A DNA stretch of 64,000 bases, taken from contig NW_021167079.1 in the NCBI RefSeq assembly GCF_003711515.1, positions 2,880,733-2,944,732 of the forward strand, read 5' to 3'. The notes beneath the pieces were generated by a model. That model searched no databases and was not told the DNA's origin. It saw only the letters and a program-made list of their open reading frames with translations. The position numbers and the translations under genes are program-made. Positions 10,580-20,737 of this stretch are shown here, in pieces. Every line of letters begins with the position of its first letter. The stretch's first letter is position 1. The stretch is from Sodiomyces alkalinus F11. Lineage: Eukaryota > Ascomycota > Sordariomycetes > Glomerellales > Plectosphaerellaceae.

Positions 10580-12550
10580 GGGGGGTGGTAAGGAGGTTGC
10601 AGGAAAAGGGATTTTGATTGAGATGGATGTCGCTCGGAGAACCATGCGCTGATGCGATTCATCACACCGTCCACGCCACCAGACGGTCCAGACCGAGCAG
10701 GACGTTACTCACGACAACCACGATGACGATGTCGACTCGGCGTACGATACAGTGAGTTGATCCTCATGGTCTTGGGTAATCAACTCCGACTTCTTCTCAT
10801 GTGCCGGGCAGTCAAGTCTGGCCAGCTTTGCCATGACCATCCCCTCTGCCATCATGCGCCATCGCATGGAAAATGGCAGACGATACCATGCATACAAGGA
10901 GGGCGGTACGATGAATTCATTCCCATCTCGTTTTATTTTATGTCTCTTGTCCTATTCTCGTGTTTGTCAATGATAATCTGACCGACCATCCCCTTCTCAG
11001 TTTACCATCTCCCCAATGATGAAGTGAGTGCCCTGCTCAGAGTCAGCTTGAGGCTTCTCATATGAATCTCTTTCCCGCAGGCCCGCAGAAGACAAAGCGA
11101 CAATTGCTAAATCTTCTTAGCCAGAATCAGAACGCCTAGGCATGTAATTCTTTCTTTCTCTTTTTTTTCTTTTTCCTCGAATAATGGCCATCACTGCCCG
11201 TCTTCTTCAAATATGCAATCCCAGTTCATACTCATCTCATACTCATACTCACGACGAGCACTCGAGGTCTCGAACAGACATTCAACATCACATGTTCCAA
11301 CTCACCTTCGATGGCAAGCTACAGCTTTGTCCTGTCAAAGAGCAGAAACAATTGAATCGCGTCTTGGATTGCGGTACTGGCACCGGAATATGGGCGATTG
11401 ACTTTGGTGAGATGCCGACTTGGGTGACTTCCGCAACGCTCCATGTGTGCTAATGAATGAATGCCCGTCGCAGCCGACGAACATCCAGAAACACAGGTGT
11501 GTCCCTGCCTCCCCATTTACTTTACCTGGGTAGAAACTGATCTTGCCTACCTAGGTAATCGGCGTCGATTTGAGTCCAATACAGCCGTCGTTGTACGTGG
11601 CCTGTATCCCCCTTCTTCTCGTGTTTCTCATGCCAAAACTTATACATAACCCCTGACCCCCTGACACTCATCACAGCGTCCCCCCAAACGTTCATTTCTT
11701 CATCGACGACCTCGAAGAAAACTGGACCTTCACCACCAAGTTCGACTTTATCCACTGCCGCATGATGACTGGCGCCATAGCCAACTGGCCTCGCTTCTTC
11801 GAACATTGTTACGAGTTGGTTTCTTTTATCTCCTTCGATCAATTTTTGCCCTCTGCCACGTGGAACCAAACATTACGACTGCCCATCCCACTAACGTCTG
11901 CCGAAACGAAGGAATCTTACGCCAGGAGGCTTCATCGAAGTAACAGACATCGTCTTCCCTGTCGCTTCGGACGACAACACGATACCCCCGGACTCGGACT
12001 TCAGAAGGTGGTCCGACCTGCTCCTCGAAAGTGCCGCCAGGGTCGGACGTCCAATCGACAGCGCCGACCACTACCCCACACAGTTGGCGGAGGCCGGGTT
12101 CGTCAACATCGTGAAGAAGAGATTCAAGTGGCCTCAGAACCCGTGGCCCAGGAGTAGTAAATACAGGGAGCTGGGTAAGTGTCCTGACGGTTGCTTTATG
12201 TCTTCTTTTCTTCTGTGCTTTCCTTTCAGCGTGAAACTAGTAAAACTTGGTCTGACGGATTTGATCCCCCCCCAATAGGCGCGTGGACCACAGAGAACAT
12301 CACCAAAGGCGTATCGGGCCTTAGTATGGCCTTGTTCACTCGAGCGCTAGGATGGTCTGTCGATCAAGTCGACACATTCCTTACTAGCGTGAAGAGAGAT
12401 ATGGCGAGCCCACATATTCATGCCTATTACAACATGTGAGTTTTCGTCTCCCGGTTCTCTTACTAGATGTCAGCGAGGAGAAAAGGTGCATGCTAATGAG
12501 CACTTTTGCGTGACTACAGACACGTTATATATGCAAATAAGCCGGCATGA
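10464..12550 (+). CDS. LaeA-like SAM-dependent methyltransferase, tandem copy 1
   Basis: Twelve exons: 10464-10508, 10683-10751, 10812-10905, 11001-11023, 11121-11139, 11278-11406, 11474-11496, 11555-11592, 11677-11814, 11912-12174, 12279-12435, 12520-12550; 342 aa. Order: disordered N-terminus, acidic DDDVDSAYDT, MRHRMENGRRYHAYKEG and YHLPNDE, then RLDIQHHMFQLTFDGKL, SAM motif I VLDCGTGTGIWAID, ADEHPETQVIGVDLSPIQPS, FIDDLEENW, NLTPGGFIEV and C-terminal GLSMALFTRALGW. This is the class I Rossmann methyltransferase family related to the secondary-metabolism regulator LaeA; actual substrates of such paralogues are mostly unknown. The intron after 11139 fits best with a GC donor (GCATGT). Copy 2 starts 2.5 kb downstream with the same exon plan. 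Intron 1 contains a 31-base G run. Confidence 0.88.
10548..10578 (+). repeat. 31-base poly-G tract inside intron 1
   Basis: An uninterrupted run of G at 10548-10578, followed by tgggggg and tggtaagg. It lies within intron 1 (10509-10682) of the first methyltransferase. True length may be uncertain because such runs are hard to sequence. Confidence 0.9.
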
Positions 12551-12812
12551 ATTAAAAGGTTGGAACCCCCGTGGCCGATCAGGGACTTGATATCTCATAG
12601 GACTATAGACGGCATATAGACGTGATAGTTTACTCCCATGAATACGAGGGGTCTTTGAATGTGTTGTGCTGTAAGTAGGCCGAAGTGTTCAAGATAACAT
12701 GTACCCCTTATCCTTCCGTCCCCTCATCTCGGGACCCAAGGTAATATATGCGTTCGTGGTTTGTGTCCTGCATTTGGTCTGAACCTCAACCCAGCCGATA
12801 TCAACCTCCTCT

Positions 12813-13464
12813 TTACTCGGGATAGACTTCGCCAAAGTCCCACTACCAGACTCGTAATCAGCACATCATGCATGATGGATAGCCAGAAGTCTCGCCACTT
12901 GACGACGGAACAGAAAACAAGTTTGTTTTACTTACGTGCTCAACGATGCAGCCAGACTCCCAACGGAATCGATCCACAACTTCACCTACTCCGGTAGCAA
13001 CGTAGTTCAACCAGCCCGTGTTGCACTGGAAGGTTGTTCGGAGGACGGTGATATCAATAGTCGGCCAAATGGGCCCGAGGACATCAAGCGCTGCTTCGGG
13101 ACCATTCTCGGCCCAGGGGTTATGATTCTGTCGGGAAAGGAAAATAACATTAGCCGGCTCAGCATCATTCGCAAGTGACAAAGGCTGGTTGCTGCGTCCG
13201 GCTACTCACGATGTACGTAGCGGAGATGTACTCAAACGCTTCCGTGAGGTTCTTGGTCACCAGGAAGGCGTTGGCAAATCGATTGAACCTCTCTTCCGTC
13301 TCTTCAGCGCTGGGCTCGGGGACCATGGGCTCGCAGGGGGGCGGCGTGACAACGGCTTGACGAGCATCGAGGGCTTTGCTCGGCGGTTCGGCCCTCTCAT
13401 GTTGGATAGAGAGGCCCGTAGCTGAGGTTGCCAACAAAGCTGGGAGGAGAAGCGAGACGAGCAT
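12813..13464 (-). CDS. Secreted SnoaL-like (NTF2-fold) protein
   Basis: Exons on the minus strand: 13464-13210, 13127-12936, 12842-12813; 158 aa. Introns GTGAGT...CAG and GTAAGT...TAG, both phase 0. Signal peptide MLVSLLLPALLATSATG, then a propeptide-like stretch, then the domain: EERFNRFANAFLVTKNLTEAFEYI, NHNPWAENGPEAALDVLGP, FQCNTGWLNYVATGVGE, VDRFRWESGCIVEHWDF and C-terminal GEVYPE. The pattern YI.HNP...NG.EA, then VDRFR and IVEHWD, is typical of SnoaL-like polyketide-cyclase-fold proteins found secreted in fungi, generally without assigned function. The third exon is tiny (10 codons with stop) but restores the family ending EHWD, which supports the model. It converges on methyltransferase copy 1, with the two stops 262 bp apart. 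Confidence 0.85.
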
Positions 13465-15023
13465 ATTATGGCCCGGATGCGTTGACGGACACGCTGATGG
13501 CGGAGTAGGAGTAAATTAGTCATGTGGGTTTCCAGTTTCACATTGAATGTCTCAACTCCATGGGGAGTTGGTGACTTATAAGTCAGAACCAGAGCGGGTA
13601 TAGGTCTCCCTTGGGTATATGTAGGCAGCAGAAAACTAGAGAAACCATATATGGCAGATATATGGCTCATGCCACCCAGAAGCAGAAGCTACCAGTGTGT
13701 TTGGTAGTCTAGATACCTAATGCGGCTGTCTTATTGCTTTCATCTCACTGATATAGAGTCGCACCATGCGATGTCAATAGTGCGCCGGGGACATCATGGC
13801 CACCCACATCAGCCCGAACTTCCCCGGACGTTATTTTTTCCGTCCACGAGAAGTGTCCAGGAATAAAAGAAGGATGGGTATATTTCCAGGACTTGACATT
13901 TTGTGGTTGGTTCCCACCCCGCAATTTTCGGCGAAGCGGAATGTAACCTGGCGACTTTGTAAGTGCTATTTATTGGCCTTTTTTTATTATACTCATGGAC
14001 CCGGGGTTCCTGGCTAACAGGTATATGTAAAGGTCAGGTTGTCGAACTAAAACAGGGCAAAAGGCCACGGCCCACGGGCGGAGTCAGACAAAGAGCGTTA
14101 GAAAACACTACGGGCGCAAGGTGAGCGGCAGCCGGCAGGTAATCGGCGGTGTGTTTTCAGTGGTTTTCATCTGGTAGAACCCTCAGGGCCTCAGCGTACC
14201 GCGAGCATAACCGCCCCGATTTCGTGTGATGAGACATCGGAACCCACGAGTCCACGACATGGCAGCACTTCATCGACGACGAGTTTTTGAATCTTCCCGC
14301 GGAGTTTTCTCCGAACAGACAGTAGACAGGGGGGTTTCTACACCGTCACATCACCTAATCGATGAACGCTTCCTCCTCCACCAGTGCCGATCATTATGAA
14401 CCCCCGCGGACGCCCAGTCTAAGCCCCCCTGTCGAATCCAAACAGAGCCCACAGCGGGCCGCAACTCAACCAGCGCCAATACGACGACATTGAGGCGAAT
14501 GCCGGTGGAATAAACCCCCACTCACAGGTTCGATTCGGCCCACACAGTACAGGGGTTGATCAGCACCAGATGGCATGTGCAGGCAGCCCTTTTGCCCAGG
14601 ATTGTGCCAACCTGTGGCAATCGTGGCAATTCTGCGCCCAGCTTTCGTCTGTTACCTATTACTCGATACATGGTATGGTGACTGGGGGGAGGGCGGTGGA
14701 GGGTAATATTTGAGAAACCTGTCTCTTTCCAACGCACAGCAGCATGGCTCTGTGCTCTCTCCCCCTCCACACACACACACACACAACCACCACCATCAAT
14801 CACCCAGCTTGGCTACCCGCAGCGGTGTTTTAATTTCCTTTTTCCCGTGTGCATTCTGTCCCCCACTGAGCCGGGGATGGTCGCTTGGTAGCACAAAGAG
14901 AAACCGAAACGAGAAAAGAGAAACCGCAAGGCTCAAACCACATGTGCAGGGACATTTACCAAATTCGATACAATCTGCCGCTGCTCGCCAGTCGTCAAAC
15001 GGTTTCATTTCGCCCAGCCCGCA
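13465..15023. other. Intergenic between SnoaL-like gene and methyltransferase copy 2
   Basis: Promoters of both divergent neighbours must lie here. A (CA)n run sits at about 14768-14785. No gene recognised. Confidence 0.45.
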
Positions 15024-16920
15024 ATGGCGGACGAGTCCAAGACCAACCCAGGAAGCAGCAGTCCGAAGTCGCCCGTGTCTCCGGAACCAGCTACCAGCAG
15101 CAGCCCACCACCGATCATCGACCATGACAATAACGTTGAACTGGAAGTCGATGTGAGTCGGGTGCCTGTGCTGTGTTTTGAGATCGAGTTGGGGGTTTTT
15201 CGTCTCGCCAGTTATCACGGGATCGTTGCTGACCACCGGGCACCCTTGACCGACGCATCAGAACGGCGATGCGGACTCTGCATTAGGTGTGGTGAGTTGC
15301 TCAGGAGGTTGAAGGTATTCACATCGGACTCGGTATCGCTAAAAAAGATTTAAAAAAAATTGCAGGGTTCAATCGGAAGCCAAACCACGTCTCTGGCGTC
15401 TAGCATTGCTAGATATCGTGTCGAGAATGGGCGCACATATCATTCCTATAAAGACGGGTGTGAGTGTGACCGAAGGATGAGGTGCTTCCCCGGGCTGGTA
15501 TGCATCAAAAACCCCTGACTCGTCACCTTGCAGCATACATATTGCCGAATGACGATGGCGAAAATGAGAGATTGGGTAAGTAAGCACTGAGAAGAAGAAG
15601 AAAAACGAGGGAAAGAAAACCCCCGGCCATTTGTATTCCCAGTTCCATTTGGAAACTGATGCTGACTGAGAGTGTCAGACCTCCAACATCACATCTGCCT
15701 CCTCACTTTTGATGGCAGACTATACACATGTCCTGCCGGGAGGGATAAGCCCCTGAGGCGCGTTCTTGATGCCGGCTGTGGTACTGGCATCTGGGCCATT
15801 GACATGGGTATGTGAGCCCTCTGTGCAGGGGATGATGAGCTTCGTTGAAGCTGACTCGTCACGATCCCTAGCGGATGAACATCCCGAGGCAGAGGTATGA
15901 TTGAACTTGGCTCATTTTCCAGGATTTTTTAATTTTCTTTTCTTTTCTTTCATGTTTCTTTTCTTGCCTTTCTTCTTCTCCTTTTGCAGGCCTGTCATGT
16001 TAGACTCCTCGAACGAAAACACTAACACGCCGAGCGGTTCAGGTCATCGGAGTTGATCTGAGTCCCATCCAGCCTTCATTGTTTGTTGAAACTCCATACC
16101 CCCTTCCCGTGGGACACTTCTTTCCCCCTAACAGAACTTGACTCCCAGTGTGCCGCCCAACCTCTCATTCTACGTCGACGACCTCGAAGCTGAGTGGACA
16201 TACAACACGCCCTTCGACTTGGTCTACATGCGACTACTAATGGGATCTATCACCGACTGGGACAGGCTATTCAGGCAGGCATACGAGTACGTCCCCCCGC
16301 CCCTTTCCTCCATGTCCAGTCGTTCTCTTCTCACCCCTTCAAGGCACGCTTGACAAAACCAAAGCTAAGCCGAGACGCAGCAACCTCGCCCCCGGCGGCT
16401 GGATAGAGCTCCTGGACGCCATGTACCCGATGCAGTGCGACGACGCGACCTGCCCGCCCACGAAGGCCTGCTGGCAATGGGGCGACTACATGAACGAAGC
16501 GGCCAAGAAGCTGGGCCGCTCCCTCGACTCGGCCGAGGAGAACAAGAACAAGCTCGTGCAGGCCGGCTTCGCCAACGTCACCGAGGCCGTGTACAAGTGG
16601 CCCATCAACCCGTGGGCCAAACATCCCAAGTACAAGGAGATTGGCATGTGGAACCTCGAGAACGTCGTCGGCGGCCTGTCCGGCCTCAGCTTGGCGCTTT
16701 TCACGCGTGTCCTCGGGTGGACGGTGGAGGAGCTTGAGCTTTTCTTGGTCGATGTACGGAGGGATATGAAGGATACCAACATCCATGGGTATTGGAAAAT
16801 GTGAGTATTCCCTCTCGTGTATCCGTCCTCTCATGGGGACCAGAAAACTTTCAATGTTCGCTAATCGAGACCACGTCTAGCATCGTCGTAACCGGCCAGA
16901 GGCCTGTGCAGGCTGTATAG
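15024..16920 (+). CDS. LaeA-like SAM-dependent methyltransferase, tandem copy 2
   Basis: Ten exons: 15024-15152, 15262-15291, 15366-15459, 15534-15575, 15679-15807, 15872-15894, 16043-16080, 16149-16286, 16381-16800, 16881-16920; 360 aa. Same architecture as copy 1: disordered N-terminus MADESKTNPGSSS, SSIARYRVENGRTYHSYKDG, LPNDDGENERLDLQHH, SAM motif I VLDAGCGTGIWAIDM, ADEHPEAEVIGVDLSPIQPS, YVDDLEAEWTYN, NLAPGGWIELLDAMYP, GLSGLSLALFTRVLGWTVEEL and C-terminal VVTGQRPVQAV. Five internal exons (94, 129, 23, 38 and 138 bp) have exactly the lengths of their copy-1 counterparts, showing tandem duplication. Two introns of copy 1 are absent here. Small-molecule or protein substrate unknown. Confidence 0.92.
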
Positions 16921-17590
16921 ACAACACATGCATGAATTGATCATTCGCACGGCAAGCGCCCTGTCTGGGCGACGGTGCCTTTCCCCTCCCCCTCTCCTCT
17001 TCTTGAAGCGATTTCCTTGACTTTACCGCTGGCATGGAAGAAGAAACGGCGAGAGTGAAAAGACTTCATGTTACATGGGAAGGTCTGCCATAATATATGT
17101 TCGCCTCATTGATTTGCTACATGCTATTATGGTACATTTTGGTTTATATGGAATGCACGACTGTTGATACCCTCAACCACAGAAATATCAAAGGTCATGA
17201 AGGTCCAGCAACTTGGATATTCACTACACTTACTTCTTTAGGCGCTGTCTAACCCCAACTGCGTCTCCACAGATTCTCCCAAATGACGTCGAGGTGATGC
17301 TGTGGGATGACATTTGTTTTTGTTGGAGGGGCGCCCCTTATAAGTTATACGAGGATCGCCAGAATCGACCAGACATCACCGATCCAGCCAGGAGTTGCAC
17401 ATTGCAGATGGGAACGATTAAAACGAAACCTCATCGACTTTGGTTCCAAATACTTCCCATACCTCAATTTACATCACCAACAAGAGTTGTGCATAAAAAA
17501 GAAATGTCAGGGCCTGCGCCAACCGACCCCGCGCCTGGCGGTCATCCCAAAGACCGAGGCATTGAACCAACCTCTCTTGACGCGAATCAA
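16921..17590. other. Intergenic, no gene seen
   Basis: AT-richer spacer holding the 3' region of methyltransferase copy 2. A frame is open from 17307, but I place the start of the next gene at 17591. Confidence 0.4.
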
Positions 17591-17987
17591 CATGGACAAG
17601 CCCAGTAAGTGGAGTGCTGCTCCCGTCGTTGGGGCCACATGCATTTTCAAGCATCACGGAGAGTCACGGGGCGCAACTGACGAATTAATCAACGGCGCAC
17701 GCGTCGATAGGAACATCATCGACGAAACCAAAGACACGTTCGGCGGCACTGTCGATCGAAACATAGGAGAGACGATCGATGCAGGCAAACGTGGAGCAGA
17801 AGGAGGGAGCGGGCTCTCTTCTCGTGTTGACGACTTGCTGAATAAAAGTCCCGCCGGTACCGGGGACCGAGGTGCGAAATCGAATGCAGCGGCGCGGAAG
17901 GGCGAAGCGACGAGTATAGCGGGCTTCAAAGTCGGGGCGGAATCTGGGCAAGACATGCACGATTTAGCAGGCCGCAAACAGCCTTGA
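17591..17987 (+). CDS. Small hydrophilic protein, unrecognised
   Basis: A 131-aa frame starting MDKPSKWSAAPVV in a good context (atcaacATGG). The part from residue 35 on is charged and repetitive: NIIDETKDTFGGTVDRNIGE, TIDAGKRGAEGGSG, RVDDLLNKSPAGTGDRGAKS, HDLAGRKQP. Gly-, Asp- and Lys-rich with amphipathic character, reminiscent of small stress-related hydrophilic proteins, but I cannot assign a family. The same frame is open upstream to 17307, so the start is a choice by context. An intron just after MDKP (GTAAGT) was considered, but no acceptor restores the frame. Confidence 0.5.
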
Positions 17988-18141
17988 TTATGAGAGCACA
18001 GAGAAGATTTGATCGTGATAGTGAATAATCCATGTCTGGCACATTCAGGACTAATGTCCTACTACTGGGCCTTTTCTTTTTGAAAGAAGGGGGAACAAAA
18101 TCTATATGGCCCCCCTGGTTACCCGCTATTCACCCCTGTAT

Positions 18142-18177
18142 ACCCCTGAGACCCCTGAGACCCCCGAGACCCCTGAG
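18142..18177 (+). repeat. Four 9-bp tandem repeats after the amidase gene
   Basis: Four copies of acccctgag (third copy acccccgag), 20 bp past the amidase stop, in its presumed 3' UTR. Confidence 0.85.
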
Positions 18178-18197
18178 TGCCCGACAAACTCCAAGGA

Positions 18198-19886
18198 TTA
18201 TCTGGCTTGTATGCTCGAACACCTTCTCCTTCCAAGCTCCCCAAGAGGATACTTGGGCGATATATTCCCCGTGTCGAGCGTAATAGTCGGCACAGAGCCA
18301 TACGGGCCGGTCACCTCCACACTCGCATTCGCAAAAGGCGGCATGCGTCTCAACTGCGCAATCTCACTCAAATGCTGCGCAATATTCAACAACTTGTCCT
18401 CCGTCCACGGCAGACCCATAATCTCCATCCCGATCGGGACGCCGAGCGGCGCCGTCTCGGTAGGGGGGGAGAACCCCGCCGGGACCATCACGACCGGCAC
18501 GCCCGTCAGGGCCGCGAGGATCCCGTTCCGCCCCGCCTGCGACGGCGCCCCGATCGGCACCACCAGGTTCTTCTGCTGCGGGTAGATGAGCGCGTCGAGC
18601 CCCCGCTCGCGGAACGTCGCATGCAGCGTCATGGTCAGGTTCTGCACGCGCCGCTGCCGCTCGAAATACGTCGCGTTGGACGTCGACCCCGTCCACGCCG
18701 TCGCCATGTACCCGTACTGCGCCGGGATCACGAGGAAGTCGTCGCGCCCGTAAAACTCGTAGAAGCTGCGCGGGAAGTCCCCCGCCAGGTCGTCGCGGGA
18801 GAGGTACTCGTCCAGCAGCTCGCGGTACTCCAGCTGCTGGAGGTCCATCTGCGAAATGATCGCCGTCGCGCTGTACACGGGGGACGTGACGTTGACGACG
18901 TGCGCCCCCGCCTTCTCGAGCAGGGAGACCATGTGCGCCATGGCCTCGTTGACGGGCGTCGTCTCGTTCGAGGCTTCGTAATTGTGTAGACCCTGGACGA
19001 GACCCAGGCGTTTTCCCTTGAGGCTGCCGCCGTACAGCGCCGACCGGTAGTCCCTGCCGAGGACATCGGGCGGAATAAAGGCCGTGGTGTTGTCGGCCGG
19101 GTCGTAACCAACGCTCGCCATGACGGTCAACGCGGCGGCCAGGTCCTTCAGGGAGCGTGCCATGGCGCCCAGGGTGTCGTGCGAGTAGCTGTTGGGGATG
19201 ACGCCGGCGCGGGATATGAGGCCTCTCGTGGGCCGGAAGCTGAAGAGGTTGTTCGCGCTGGCGGGGCTGCGCAGGCTGTTGACCGTGTCGCTCCCTGTGC
19301 CAAAGACGGCCAGATTGGCGGCGATGGCGACGCCCGTGCCGCCGCTGCTGCCGCCGGGCGTGCGCGTCAGGTCGTACGGGTTGACGATTTGGCCTCCGAG
19401 GGAGGATACCGAGAGGCCCTCGAGCGCCATCTCGTGCATGTTGGCCTTTCCCAGAATAAGGCCTCCGGCTCTTTTCAACGCCGTGACAGTCGGCGCGTCG
19501 ACGAGGGGATGTAGGTCGGCGAGAGGACGTGCGCCGCTGGTGGTAGGCATGCCGACGGCGTCGAAATTGTCCTTGAGCAGGATGGGGATGCAGAATAGGG
19601 GCCCCGTGGCGTTAGCCAAGGCCATCTGATTGTCCATTTCATCGGCAATGGCGAGAGCGTCGGGGTTCAGGTTAATGACAGCGTGGAGGGAAGGGTTGAG
19701 GGCTTCGATCCGCGCGATGTAGGAGGAGACGACATCGCGGCAGGTGGTCAGACCAGTGAAGAGGGCATTGTGGATGCTGTCGATGGTGGCTTCGCGGACG
19801 TCAAACGTCGTCGCGGCCGTTGCCACGGAGGCGTAGGCGTAGGCGTAGGCGTAGACCACGGAGAGAAGTAAACTGCGCGACACCAT
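18198..19886 (-). CDS. Secreted amidase (amidase signature family)
   Basis: Intronless, 562 aa. Hydrolyses an amide bond; substrate not predictable. N-terminal signal sequence MVSRSLLLSVVYAYAYAYAS contains a YA repeat from a 6-bp tandem. Amidase signature: Lys105 in PILLKDNFD, the Gly/Ser loop GGSSGG with cis-Ser181, and Ser204 in DTVNSLRSPAS as the expected nucleophile, giving the Ser-cisSer-Lys triad. The usual Gly-Gly before the nucleophile is Val-Asn here, so that subsite differs from bacterial GatA-type amidases. Several N-x-S/T sites suit a glycosylated secreted enzyme. The length is ordinary for fungal secreted amidases. Convergent with the small gene ending at 17987. Confidence 0.93.
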   Translation of the reverse strand: MVSRSLLLSVVYAYAYAYASVATAATTFDVREATIDSIHNALFTGLTTCRDVVSSYIARIEALNPSLHAVINLNPDALAIADEMDNQMALANATGPLFCIPILLKDNFDAVGMPTTSGARPLADLHPLVDAPTVTALKRAGGLILGKANMHEMALEGLSVSSLGGQIVNPYDLTRTPGGSSGGTGVAIAANLAVFGTGSDTVNSLRSPASANNLFSFRPTRGLISRAGVIPNSYSHDTLGAMARSLKDLAAALTVMASVGYDPADNTTAFIPPDVLGRDYRSALYGGSLKGKRLGLVQGLHNYEASNETTPVNEAMAHMVSLLEKAGAHVVNVTSPVYSATAIISQMDLQQLEYRELLDEYLSRDDLAGDFPRSFYEFYGRDDFLVIPAQYGYMATAWTGSTSNATYFERQRRVQNLTMTLHATFRERGLDALIYPQQKNLVVPIGAPSQAGRNGILAALTGVPVVMVPAGFSPPTETAPLGVPIGMEIMGLPWTEDKLLNIAQHLSEIAQLRRMPPFANASVEVTGPYGSVPTITLDTGNISPKYPLGELGRRRCSSIQAR

Positions 19887-20737
19887 TGGACTGGTCGTTG
19901 AAGTGGCGTTAGACCTTGGGGAGGGGATTCAGGGGGTCGATTCGGTCTGAGAAGCACAATGGCTCGACGCACTGAATCACCGCCCGTGTAAGCGAAGCGG
20001 CCTTTATATCATCACTCGGCTTTATCCATACGCCTCTCGAGAGCTGTTGAGCGGCGAGGCGGCAGAATGCGCAAAACTTCCACGGAGTCGGTAAAGGGCG
20101 GAGAGACGATTATATGAAGATGCATCCGAGAACGGAGCGTCGGCATATTCCCGTCGAAATCATGCCAAACATGGCGAAATTGGGATCAATCATCTCAAAA
20201 GATGTGGAAAATCTTGAAAGGAACGACCCGCTTATCAATATCCCGTCCCGGGACGGCAAAATATCGGGAACTTTCATAAATAGGGGCACGCCTTACCGTC
20301 TGTCCGTCCCGTGCCGTTCCACCGAGGGACCTAAGGCCCAATGCCGCCACCACTAGTGGTAGCGACATTTAAGCTGCACTGTTCTCATGCGTGATTAGCA
20401 CAAGTAAAGATCAGCAGGCTGCAGCCCTAATGCTTTAGTTGCATGGTCATCTCACTTTCGATTCTGCAGAACCGTTTGACTTACACGTCGAGCTGGACCC
20501 CCGGGGGCCTGAGGAAATCGACACCGACGTTTATGTAGGGACAGTCGGGCAGCAGGGCTATAATTAATGAATGTTCGAATCGTGTTACTTCTTCGACATG
20601 GGCGGCACTGTATTCCCCGGCTTCCCAAACTTGTCCAAACACGCACCGGCATGACCATTGGCCGGTGCCACATACTGTTCCTGGGCATTTCGCTTCATGG
20701 TTCGTATCTGAACAAGCCGCAAATATCAAAATCAACG
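19887..20737. other. Intergenic between amidase and sugar transporter
   Basis: Amidase promoter side plus the 3' region of the sugar transporter. No gene recognised. Confidence 0.45.

Noticed and set aside
10362..10652. Frame encoding a poly-Gly run
   Set aside because: The Gly run is the poly-G tract in intron 1; exon 1 of the methyltransferase ends at 10508.
14520..14545. ggttcgattc resembling a tRNA B box
   Set aside because: Flanks do not form a T-arm stem and no acceptor stem was found.
16331..16834. 167-codon minus-strand frame over methyltransferase copy 2
   Set aside because: Antisense shadow of a well-supported coding exon (16381-16800).
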